The notes beneath the pieces were generated by a model. It was given only the letters and a program-made list of their open reading frames with translations. It was not told the origin of the DNA and did no database searches. The position numbers were made by a program, and so were the translations under genes. From NCBI GenBank assembly GCA_964591255.1, contig CAZQAA010000109.1:1-23018 (forward strand): a stretch of DNA of 23,018 nt, read 5' to 3'. The stretch is from CAZQAA01 sp964591255 (GTDB lineage: Bacteria > Desulfobacterota > DSM-4660 > Desulfatiglandales > Desulfatiglandaceae). Numbering within the stretch: position 1 is the stretch's first letter; each line of letters begins with the position of its first letter. Positions 1-6,334 of this stretch are shown here, one piece after another.

Positions 1-571
1 CATCCACACACATGGTACATGAACCACAAAGATTCTCCATGGGGTCATTACCGGGAAATGATATTTTTGCGGTAGTAAGGATTTCTGCAAGAAAGGCATA
101 TGAGCCATATCCTGGTATGATTAACATATTGTTTTTGCCTATAAAGCCTATCCCTGAGGCATAGGCAAAGCTGCGTTCGAGTATGGGGGCCGAGTCAACA
201 CATATCCTGGTCTTGGATCCAGGATACTTCTTAACGATGGTACGTGCAAGTATTCGTGCGGTTTCCCTCAGGCGTTCATGATAATCGGCCTTCAGTGGTT
301 CTGTATATCTTGCAGTCACAAATCCATCAGGAGTACATGGCCTCATGGAAGAATATGGATATGCAAGTGTAATTATTGTACGGCATCCCTCAAGTAATCT
401 AACAGGATCTCTCCTCAGAGCCATATGCCTTTTAAGCCACGTCATGTCGCCATATTTGCCGCCCTCTATCCACGAGCAGAATTGATCAAAATAGAAAGGT
501 CTCCCTGGCCTTACAAAACCTACGGCCAAAAATCCAAGGTCCAACGCCTGTTCGATCAAAGACAAATCCAA
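1..571 (-). CDS. queG: epoxyqueuosine reductase QueG, C-terminal part cut off by the window edge
   Basis: QueG reduces epoxyqueuosine to queuosine in tRNA wobble positions, using cobalamin and two [4Fe-4S] clusters; it is cytoplasmic. About 190 N-terminal residues are visible. They carry the family block DSAPILERSFAYASGIGF (residues 127-143 region, with the catalytic Asp at about 126), then GKNNMLIIPGYGSYAFLAEI, and the first iron-sulfur cysteines CGSCTMC (about 182-188). The rest lies beyond position 1. No ATG occurs in this frame before residue about 43. The start is therefore probably TTG at 571, with AAGG about 8 nt upstream; TTG at 565 or 559 are alternatives. It follows the methionine aminopeptidase stop by only 24 nt, in the same reading frame, with a run of nine T directly after the TAG. 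Identity is secure; the exact start is not. Confidence 0.9.
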   Translation of the reverse strand, partial: MDLSLIEQALDLGFLAVGFVRPGRPFYFDQFCSWIEGGKYGDMTWLKRHMALRRDPVRLLEGCRTIITLAYPYSSMRPCTPDGFVTARYTEPLKADYHERLRETARILARTIVKKYPGSKTRICVDSAPILERSFAYASGIGFIGKNNMLIIPGYGSYAFLAEILTTAKISFPGNDPMENLCGSCTMCVD

Positions 572-595
572 TTTTTCTGCCTTGTCAAAAAAAAA

Positions 596-1498
596 CTACA
601 CATCAAACGGTGTAAGACTTTCGTAACCCTCCTCAGTTACAAGGATAGTCTGTTCGAATTGTGCAGACAAGGAGCCATCCTTGGTAACAGCCGTCCAGCC
701 GTCATCCAGTATCCTGAGATCCCTCTTTCCCAGGTTAATCATCGGCTCAATGGTAAAAACCATACCTGCAACCAAAACAATTCCCTCCCCCTTACGTCCA
801 TAATGGGGAACCTGGGGAGGTTCGTGGAATTCAAACCCAACGCCATGGCCCACAAACTCTCTCACTACTGAACAGCCTTCTTCCTCAGCACACGTACTGA
901 TGGCCCACCCTATATCACCTATTGTGTTACCTGGTTTTACCATCGACATGCCCATCCTGAGACTTTCTCCAGCCACCCTTACAATCTTACGGGCATCTTT
1001 ATCAGGAGACCCTACAAAAAAGGTCTTACTGGTATCTGCAAAATAGCCATTCAGAATAGGTGTAACATCAATATTTACAATATCTCCTTCCTTCAAAATC
1101 CTGTTTCCCGGGATACCATGACATATCTCTTCGTTCACCGACACACAAACGCTTTTTGAAAAACCACGATAATTCAAAGGCGCAGGTATGGCCCCCATAT
1201 TTATGGTAAACTCATGTACAAGGGTATTAATTTCCTCTGTCCTTATTCCCGGCCTGATTTTACTTTCCACCATATCAAGGGTATCCAATGCAATCCTGCC
1301 TGCTTTCCTGATGCCGTCAATATCATTCTCCCCCTTGAGACGGATCTTGTATCTCTTAAAATAGAGATCTTTTATGCTATCTTGAATGTTGCTGTCATCC
1401 TTACCCAAACAACATTTTTTGTATTTGAGCCCACTCCCACACGGACACAAATCATTACGCCTTATTTTTTTCTTCCTATCCTTTACAGTCATCTCCAT
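596..1498 (-). CDS. map: type I methionine aminopeptidase with N-terminal SEC-C zinc motif
   Basis: Removes the initiator methionine from nascent proteins in the cytoplasm. Numbering from the ATG at 1498 (300 residues), the metal ligands expected for the family are all visible: D144, D155, H218, E251 (in FTIEPM) and E282 (in QFEQTI), plus the substrate-side His in EICHGIPG. A SEC-C type zinc knuckle (NDLCPCGSGLKYKKCC, cysteines about 18, 20, 29, 30) precedes the catalytic domain; the short E. coli type lacks it. The frame is open up to a TTG at 1510, and another ATG lies at 1492, so the start is uncertain by six codons. All candidates overlap the end of the upstream ligase gene (stop at 1476-1478), suggesting translational coupling. 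queG follows 24 nt downstream. In this organism the enzyme works downstream of Def and Fmt, both encoded near 16.5-18 kb. Confidence 0.95.
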   Translation of the reverse strand: MEMTVKDRKKKIRRNDLCPCGSGLKYKKCCLGKDDSNIQDSIKDLYFKRYKIRLKGENDIDGIRKAGRIALDTLDMVESKIRPGIRTEEINTLVHEFTINMGAIPAPLNYRGFSKSVCVSVNEEICHGIPGNRILKEGDIVNIDVTPILNGYFADTSKTFFVGSPDKDARKIVRVAGESLRMGMSMVKPGNTIGDIGWAISTCAEEEGCSVVREFVGHGVGFEFHEPPQVPHYGRKGEGIVLVAGMVFTIEPMINLGKRDLRILDDGWTAVTKDGSLSAQFEQTILVTEEGYESLTPFDV

Positions 1499-2951
1499 CC
1501 CATCTGCCAATTATATTACTTTCGGCTATCTTCCTGAAATATTCCCTGTTAATCTTCAGCCCATTCTGTACCATATCTTCCGGCCAGGGAAAAAAATAAT
1601 CCGGTACCATAAAATGTGGTAAAATATTTTTCAGGCCTTGCTCCAGGTCCTGCCGATCAAAATCCCTGCCAGCCTCCATCATCACAAAGGCGGCTGGGCG
1701 TTCACCATACTCTTTATTCCTTACAGGCACCACTATTGCATTTGCAACACCATCCAACTGATTCATCTTGTTTTCAATCTCCTCAGGCTGTATATTCTCC
1801 CCCCCTGAAATGAACATGTTGTCCTTCCGACCTGTAACCACAAGATAGCCCAGGTCGTCCATATAGCCCAGGTCGCCGGTCCTGAACCAGCCTAAATCGT
1901 CCCTGCCTGTCACAAGGAGGTCTCTCTCCAGATATCCCTTAAAGAGGGTGGCACCCTTTACCAGAATTTCCCCATCTGGTGCTATTTTTATCTGGCGATA
2001 GGGAAGCACTTTTCCAGAGGTCAACAGGCGGTCCAAATCATCGTGAGGTCTCGTTGTGGTTATCTGAGATGCCATTTCCGTAGAACCATAGCTGGTAAAA
2101 ATAGACAGGCCCACCCCTGCCGCTTTTCCAACGAGATCAGGACTAACAGGTCCTCCGCCAACAAGGATCGATTTAAGCCCCCGAAGGAGGTTCAGGCCAC
2201 CCCTTTCTTCAAGAAGCCGGTAAAGCTGGGTCTCTACCAGCGATATATGGGTAATGCCCATTTTCCTTATATTATCCTGCAACCCACTGTTTTCATCCTG
2301 AATTGATACCGCCCCTCCCCCCAAGGCTGCCCTAAAAAGGATGGCGAGGCCGCCCACATGATAAAGGGGAAGGGAAATTAACCAGCATTTTCCGGGCCCG
2401 AAGGATATATTAACGTTCGAACCCAGTGCACTGTAATAATGATTGCCCAATCCGTGCAAAACAGGCTTTGGCCGGCCGGAACTCCCGGATGTAAATATGA
2501 TGGTGGCATCCTGTTCAAGGTCCATCCCCGGCTGGGATTCATAAGACCTCCCGGACAACTCCGGCCTAATCTGGACTATATCCTCCAGATAAATGGCTTC
2601 ATAGCGGCTAAGAATCGGCTGGGAAGATAGCCGAAAAGACAAAATCACGTGACTGCAATTTACCTCTTCAAGCGATCTTTCAATATTTGCAGCAGGCCAC
2701 CTGATGCTGATGGGCACTGCAATCGCCCCAAGACTCCATAGGGCCATCAACAAGACAACGTACTCGAGACAGTTAGGAGAAACAATTCCCACACGATCCC
2801 CTGAATTAATTTCAAAATAACGCAACTTATTTGCAACTTCAAGGACATGCAGACAATACTGCTCGTAGGTAAGCCTGAGGTCCAAAGAAACCAAAGCGGG
2901 ATGGCTTCCGTATCTCTTTGCAGTTTCCAACAGAAAAAAATTTTTTTTCAT
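1476..2951 (-). CDS. menE: o-succinylbenzoate-CoA ligase (MenE-like AMP-forming acyl-CoA synthetase)
   Basis: ANL-superfamily adenylating enzyme, 491 residues, the usual length for MenE. Visible motifs are the P-loop TSGSSGRPKPV (about 154-164), LPLYHVGGLAIL (about 194-205), TSYGSTEMASQITT (about 286-299), GWFRTGDLG (about 354-362), GRKDNMFISGGENIQPEEIE (about 374-393) and the A10 lysine at about 466 in NGLKINRE. The HVGGLAIL and STEMASQITT blocks are MenE-like, which favours activation of o-succinylbenzoate for menaquinone synthesis. No other men gene is in the window, so another aryl or acyl substrate cannot be excluded. The ATG has no clear Shine-Dalgarno sequence; the gene starts 26 nt after speE. 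The first codons contain an A8T7 homopolymer tract. The 3' end overlaps the aminopeptidase start. Confidence 0.8.
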   Translation of the reverse strand: MKKNFFLLETAKRYGSHPALVSLDLRLTYEQYCLHVLEVANKLRYFEINSGDRVGIVSPNCLEYVVLLMALWSLGAIAVPISIRWPAANIERSLEEVNCSHVILSFRLSSQPILSRYEAIYLEDIVQIRPELSGRSYESQPGMDLEQDATIIFTSGSSGRPKPVLHGLGNHYYSALGSNVNISFGPGKCWLISLPLYHVGGLAILFRAALGGGAVSIQDENSGLQDNIRKMGITHISLVETQLYRLLEERGGLNLLRGLKSILVGGGPVSPDLVGKAAGVGLSIFTSYGSTEMASQITTTRPHDDLDRLLTSGKVLPYRQIKIAPDGEILVKGATLFKGYLERDLLVTGRDDLGWFRTGDLGYMDDLGYLVVTGRKDNMFISGGENIQPEEIENKMNQLDGVANAIVVPVRNKEYGERPAAFVMMEAGRDFDRQDLEQGLKNILPHFMVPDYFFPWPEDMVQNGLKINREYFRKIAESNIIGRWDGDDCKG

Positions 2952-2977
2952 ATTTTGATGATACCAGCCAATATTGC

Positions 2978-3889
2978 CTAAGGCATTTGGTATGAATATT
3001 TGCCGCTAAAAGCAGGAAGACGTTCGCCTGCAAATGCAGGAAGGCAAAATGAAGAATAGTGTGTATGGAAATTATAGTATTTAAGCGGCCCGATCCTGGC
3101 AATTCGAGATCTATCCACATCCCTTAACGGATGATATCTCTTTGAGCAAAATGCAAAGCCGATAGTACCGCTCGGATATGTAGGCACCAGCACATAATAA
3201 TAGCCTGTCAAATCAAAGATCATGGGAAGGAACTCGAACATTTCCTCTATCATGCTGAGGTGAAAAAAAATAGATTCACACTGACTGACAACTATCCCGT
3301 CATCTTTCAAGGCCCCGTGTATATCACGATAGAACTCTTCCTGAAACAGTACAGTCGCGGGGCCGACAGGGTCACTGGAATCCACTATTATCACATCATA
3401 TTCAGCTTTATGGGCCTTAACAAATTGCGCTCCATCTTCATAAAATATATGAACCCGTGAATCATCAAATCCTGAAGCCAGCGACGGGAGGTGTTTCATG
3501 CATATATCAACCACCATTTTATCTATCTCGCACAGGTGCACCTCTTCAACTCCCTCATGTTTCAAGATTTCTCTAACGGTTCCACCATCACCACCTCCCA
3601 CCACAAGGACACGACGGGGAGACATGTGGGTATTAAGGGGTACATGTACAATCATTTCGTGATACGCGAATTCATCAAATTCTGTGAGCATAATTATGCC
3701 GTCCAGTACCAACATGCGCCCAAAGTTTTCGGTCTCAAGAAGAGCAATTTCCTGATATTTGGAACGGATTTTTTCTATCGTCCTTTTAATGGGAATTCTC
3801 AAGCTGCAGCCACTGGCGATATCCGCCTTTTCCTCAAACCACAAATCCATCCTACCTGTTCTTGCAGATATTGAGAACTCCTCCAACAT
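2978..3889 (-). CDS. speE: spermidine synthase (polyamine aminopropyltransferase)
   Basis: Transfers an aminopropyl group from decarboxylated S-adenosylmethionine to putrescine, giving spermidine; soluble, Rossmann fold. The 303 residues show the family signature VLVVGGGDGGTVREILKH (about 94-111), CEIDKMVVDIC (about 120-130), YEDGAQF (about 150-156) and the active-site stretch VDSSDPVGPA (about 169-178). YHEM at 76-79 is the polyamine-site Tyr region. The ATG at 3889 has a GGAGG four nt upstream. A second Met (residue 14, MDLWFEEK) matches where many family members begin, so about 13 residues are a short N-terminal extension or a start overcall. The C-terminus has a small internal repeat (LPAFAGE / LPAFSGK). 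It lies 37 nt downstream of the SpeD paralogue, in the order speD, speD-like, speE. Confidence 0.95.
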   Translation of the reverse strand: MLEEFSISARTGRMDLWFEEKADIASGCSLRIPIKRTIEKIRSKYQEIALLETENFGRMLVLDGIIMLTEFDEFAYHEMIVHVPLNTHMSPRRVLVVGGGDGGTVREILKHEGVEEVHLCEIDKMVVDICMKHLPSLASGFDDSRVHIFYEDGAQFVKAHKAEYDVIIVDSSDPVGPATVLFQEEFYRDIHGALKDDGIVVSQCESIFFHLSMIEEMFEFLPMIFDLTGYYYVLVPTYPSGTIGFAFCSKRYHPLRDVDRSRIARIGPLKYYNFHTHYSSFCLPAFAGERLPAFSGKYSYQMP

Positions 3890-3926
3890 ATTGCCTCCAG
3901 CTTTTTAATTTTTTCAACAACCAATA

Positions 3927-4331
3927 CTATTTACGTATCAACACGTTGATTGCATAATCGGTCCCATTGAAAAACCCCATTGAAAACCTGGCTGCCTCCT
4001 CAGGATCATAATACTGGCAGCTAAATATGTCGATAAACGCCCGGTTGCTCTTGTTGGCAAAGTGAGCACTGATCACGGAGGTTTCAATCAATTGAACCAT
4101 ACTGAAACCGGCTACCCTTCCTTCACCGAAATGTACTACTAAAGGATCTCCATAGGCCTTCATATTTATAAGTTCACAGAGCCTTGCACTATACTCGATA
4201 ACAGTCTTCCTGCTTCGTATACGTGCTGGCTCACAACCATGGATATCTATGCTGGTCAGAAGGCCCCATGCATTCTCGTTTGTATAACGTTCACGGAGTC
4301 CACGCATCTCCGCTCTCTCCTTTAAGATCAT
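3927..4331 (-). CDS. divergent SpeD-family protein (pyruvoyl decarboxylase paralogue, substrate unknown)
   Basis: A 134-residue AdoMet decarboxylase-family protein lying immediately downstream of speD. Aligned by eye to SpeD, it keeps the three key positions with the same spacing: Ser85 (pyruvoyl precursor), His90 (+5) and Cys105 (+20) in IETSVISAHF...IDIFSC. The Glu before the processing Ser is replaced by Thr, and the SIHTWPEYGYAAVD block becomes ISAHFANKSNRAFID. It is therefore not a simple duplicate. Related SpeD homologues are known to have become pyruvoyl-dependent ornithine or arginine decarboxylases; its place between speD and speE fits putrescine supply, but this is inference. Its ATG (4331) overlaps the speD stop as ATGA. 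A second Met at 4307 has AAAGGAG about 9 nt upstream and could be the true start (126 residues). Confidence 0.8.
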   Translation of the reverse strand: MILKERAEMRGLRERYTNENAWGLLTSIDIHGCEPARIRSRKTVIEYSARLCELINMKAYGDPLVVHFGEGRVAGFSMVQLIETSVISAHFANKSNRAFIDIFSCQYYDPEEAARFSMGFFNGTDYAINVLIRK

Positions 4332-4705
4332 TTATGCCTGAGTTTCTCAGGTGGGACATCCAGTGTTCCCCTCCTGATTTCCATGACCTGTATGGAAACT
4401 GCCTTTAAGGAATCCTTGATGAATTTTACGGCAACATCAAATCTGATTTGATCTCCACACGTAAAAAAATCTACCGCCGCATATCCGTATTCAGGCCATG
4501 TATGTATAGAAAAATGAGATTCTGCAACCACTATTATGCCACTTATGCCTTGGGGAGAAAACTTGTGAAAGAAGGGCCTGATTATCGTTGCCCCGGAGAT
4601 CCGAACCGCCTCGGTCATCACCCTCTCCATCTCGTTTACATCATTCAGCATATTAAATGCAACGCCATACAACTCCAAGATAATATGCCTGCCAAGTGAC
4701 TTCAA
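4328..4705 (-). CDS. speD: S-adenosylmethionine decarboxylase proenzyme
   Basis: Pyruvoyl-dependent enzyme that decarboxylates S-adenosylmethionine, giving the aminopropyl donor for spermidine synthase. The 125-residue class 1b proenzyme shows AESHFSIHTWPEYGYAAVDFFTCG. Ser63 is the self-cleavage and pyruvoyl residue, His68 the processing base and Cys83 the proton donor; these fall at the same numbers as in the Thermotoga enzyme. The start is TTG at 4705: an AAGGAGG lies about 9 nt upstream and no nearby ATG fits the fold. The stop overlaps the start of the paralogue (ATGA), so the two are probably translated together. It is the first gene of a leftward run through speE and possibly on to queG. 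No convincing promoter was found upstream. Confidence 0.95.
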   Translation of the reverse strand: MKSLGRHIILELYGVAFNMLNDVNEMERVMTEAVRISGATIIRPFFHKFSPQGISGIIVVAESHFSIHTWPEYGYAAVDFFTCGDQIRFDVAVKFIKDSLKAVSIQVMEIRRGTLDVPPEKLRHK

Positions 4706-4841
4706 CGACCCTTCCCTCCTTAATACAGCGCTTTGTTTAATGAAAGATTAGTCGCATAGGCTCTGTTAATCGGAACGAGATTTCCTTTCTGAGTGACCGT
4801 TGATCTCCAGATTGTAAATAGCTTACACCTTGGAGAGAAAC

Positions 4842-4931
4842 ATGCCGTCACAACCAAAAATAATCGGTAGTGATATTATGGATATCGGAAAAATCTTTCA
4901 AGAAGAAAAAGGGCTTAAAAACTTTTTTTAA
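4842..4931 (+). CDS. possible 29-residue small ORF
   Basis: ATG at 4842 is preceded by TTGGAG at a suitable distance (6 nt). It reads 29 codons to TAA at 4929-4931; the product is charged and begins MPSQPKIIGSDIMD. I recognise no family. It could be a small protein or leader, a remnant of a longer gene, or chance. The Shine-Dalgarno-like sequence is the only positive evidence. Confidence 0.2.
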   Translation: MPSQPKIIGSDIMDIGKIFQEEKGLKNFF

Positions 4932-5074
4932 ACAGATATCCCGAAATCGCCCCATCTTTTCCTGCCTTTCAGATAAATGTTTCTTCAGAATCGACTGAGA
5001 TTATTTTAAAAGATTAAGTCTGGTGGAGTCCAATTGTTCGCTTACAGAACAGATAATCCTATTTAGCCGGACCC

Positions 5075-5117
5075 CAGCCAAAACGGCCGCCTTCAGCCAT
5101 ATGGCTGTTTTCAGCCA
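5075..5117 (+). promoter_or_regulatory. cluster of CAGCCA/TGGCTG repeats, candidate activator (UAS) sites
   Basis: A perfect 14-bp palindrome CAGCCATATGGCTG lies at 5094-5107, flanked by further CAGCCA half-sites at 5075-5080 and 5112-5117. Half-site starts are 19 and 18 bp apart, about two helical turns. The cluster sits roughly 55-95 bp upstream of the -24 element at 5170, where enhancer-binding proteins of sigma-54 systems usually bind. The bound protein is unknown; the activator encoded at 6335-7681 is the obvious candidate. Confidence 0.5.
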
Positions 5118-5169
5118 TAAAGAACCGTGATAATTATTTTTTCTCCAATAATATCAATCAGTTAATCGG

Positions 5170-5185
5170 TGGCATGATCAATGCA
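5170..5185 (+). promoter_or_regulatory. sigma-54 (-24/-12) promoter upstream of the DUF2173 gene
   Basis: TGGCAT-N5-ATGCAT matches the RpoN consensus TGGCAC-N5-TTGCA/T, with the invariant GG and GC at exactly the required spacing. Predicted transcription start is near 5197, about 40 nt before the ATG at 5238. The nearby repeat cluster and the sigma-54 activator gene 1.1 kb away support it. Confidence 0.6.
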
Positions 5186-5237
5186 TTTGTTAGTTGGTAA
5201 AGGTGGCTGGCAAACCTAAGAAGGGAGGGAATTCAAG

Positions 5238-5615
5238 ATGGCAAAATCTTTGGATGATCTTATGAAAATAAAAGGAGTTGCGGCCTGTGGAGCCTGGCGT
5301 CCTACCGGAAAAGACAAAAAATTAGAGGTCCTGGGAGCAAGGGGAGATATCTCGGAAGAGGCTGGTTATATGGCTTCGGCGTTTTGTGAATTCGATCTTT
5401 TTACAGCCAACACCCAATGCGCCATTTATGAGCAGTATACCAAACAGCAAAAGTTCTTTCCTGCCCAATCGATTGCTTTAAGAGGAAGAGAATATTCGGT
5501 TATGGCTGTACAGTCAAAGAATGGGGATCACATGATTGGGTGTTTTATGCGTAACAGTGATAAACCGGATCTCTGGTCCCTTTCTGATGAAATGGCGGAA
5601 GTGGAACAGTTTTAA
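5238..5615 (+). CDS. DUF2173 family (roadblock/LC7-like) protein
   Basis: 125-residue soluble protein. The opening MAKSLDDLMKIKGVAACG, the middle block GYMASAFCEFDLFTANTQCA and the later FFPAQSIALRGREYSVMAVQ match my memory of DUF2173 proteins, which have a roadblock/LC7-type fold and no known enzymatic activity. Roadblock folds usually dimerise and act as scaffolds or GTPase partners; DUF2173 members have been seen near sulfur-metabolism genes, but nothing here proves such a role. The ATG has GGAGGG about 8 nt upstream. It appears monocistronic and, unlike its neighbours, is preceded by a sigma-54 promoter and candidate enhancer sites, so it is probably switched on by a specific signal. The C-terminal tail (SDKPDLWSLSDEMAEVEQF region) is acidic. 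Gene reality is strong; the family call is from motif recall. Confidence 0.75.
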   Translation: MAKSLDDLMKIKGVAACGAWRPTGKDKKLEVLGARGDISEEAGYMASAFCEFDLFTANTQCAIYEQYTKQQKFFPAQSIALRGREYSVMAVQSKNGDHMIGCFMRNSDKPDLWSLSDEMAEVEQF

Positions 5616-5888
5616 AAGTCCCTTTAATTGGGCCACAAAACATAAAATAGGAATGCCCGGGGTCAGGAGATTGAAATCAATCAAACTAAACCAGCCACCT
5701 TATTCCTGACCTGTTTACATCCATCCTGTTCCATACCGATCTATCACTTGAACTTTCCAGGCACGCATAAATAGTTATTGCCCGGTTTATTCTTTCATCT
5801 GACTTTTTTGCTGCAAAGACAACTTTCGTATCGGCATAAGTCTTTTCGGTAGTTGTATAGATACGGTGCTTAGAAAAAGACAAGGGAA

Positions 5889-6152
5889 CTAGGCGTTTTT
5901 GTAGATCTCATATGCCTTCTTAATATCTACGGCAGGGTAAATATCAAATTCCGCCTCTTTTAAATGTGGGCTGATAAACTCTATAATATCCTCTTTCCTG
6001 TCAGCATCAAAAATGCTTACGAGCCATGGCTTTCCCACAACTATCACCTCGGCCAAGATCTTTACCTTGGCTTTTTTGTTCCGGTCCACGTGTTCCATAA
6101 TCCTTTTTTTCAGATGGCCTACATCTGTTTTCCCTAACATGTAAAAAAGCAT
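5889..6152 (-). CDS. 87-residue small alpha/beta (ferredoxin-like) protein, unknown function
   Basis: Starts MLFYMLGKTDVGHLKKRI and has an alternating strand/helix pattern (strands near 1-7, 30-39 and 41-49, helices near 10-24 and 52-64, a last strand near 66-75). This resembles the dimeric ferredoxin-like folds of the DUF3303/GYD type. No catalytic motif, cysteine or signal peptide is visible. A strong GGGAGG lies 6-7 nt upstream of the ATG. It is encoded 182 nt downstream of the sigma-54 activator on the same strand and convergent with the DUF2173 gene, so it may belong to the same small cassette. The leader contains a GGAGGTGAT sequence in a possible hairpin. Family assignment is tentative. 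Confidence 0.65.
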   Translation of the reverse strand: MLFYMLGKTDVGHLKKRIMEHVDRNKKAKVKILAEVIVVGKPWLVSIFDADRKEDIIEFISPHLKEAEFDIYPAVDIKKAYEIYKNA

Positions 6153-6334
6153 CTTTTTCCTCCCTTGTTTTCAGCCTTCATTCTCCATTAATATCTATAG
6201 GAGGTTATCAATTCTTATCTGCACCGCTACTTGAGCCGACCTATCACCTCCCGATTTCCATGATACCAAGCAAGTCCGATAGCACGGCCAGTTAAAATAG
6301 GCTATAAAAGCAATTTAATTCCCACAGCTCGGCA

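Larger units (their letters stand above)
4706..5237. other. 532-bp divergent intergenic region between speD and the DUF2173 gene
   Basis: Divergent spacer. On the plus strand it holds a sigma-54-type promoter (5170-5185), a cluster of CAGCCA/TGGCTG repeats (5075-5117) and a possible 29-codon ORF (4842-4931). On the minus strand I see the AAGGAGG of speD but no convincing sigma-70 promoter. The rest is AT-rich with no gene that I recognise. Confidence 0.7.

Noticed and set aside
2839..3120. 93-codon minus-strand ORF across the speE/menE junction
   Set aside because: Frame shadow overlapping both genes, with no protein-like motif.
5669..5682. GATTG-AAAT-CAATC inverted repeat after the DUF2173 gene as a terminator
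   Set aside because: Five AT-rich base pairs and no T-tract; too weak to call.
5686..5883. 65-codon minus-strand ORF just downstream of the 87-residue gene
   Set aside because: Starts with TTG without a Shine-Dalgarno sequence, and its composition resembles no family I know. Most likely chance, although a decayed gene cannot be excluded.
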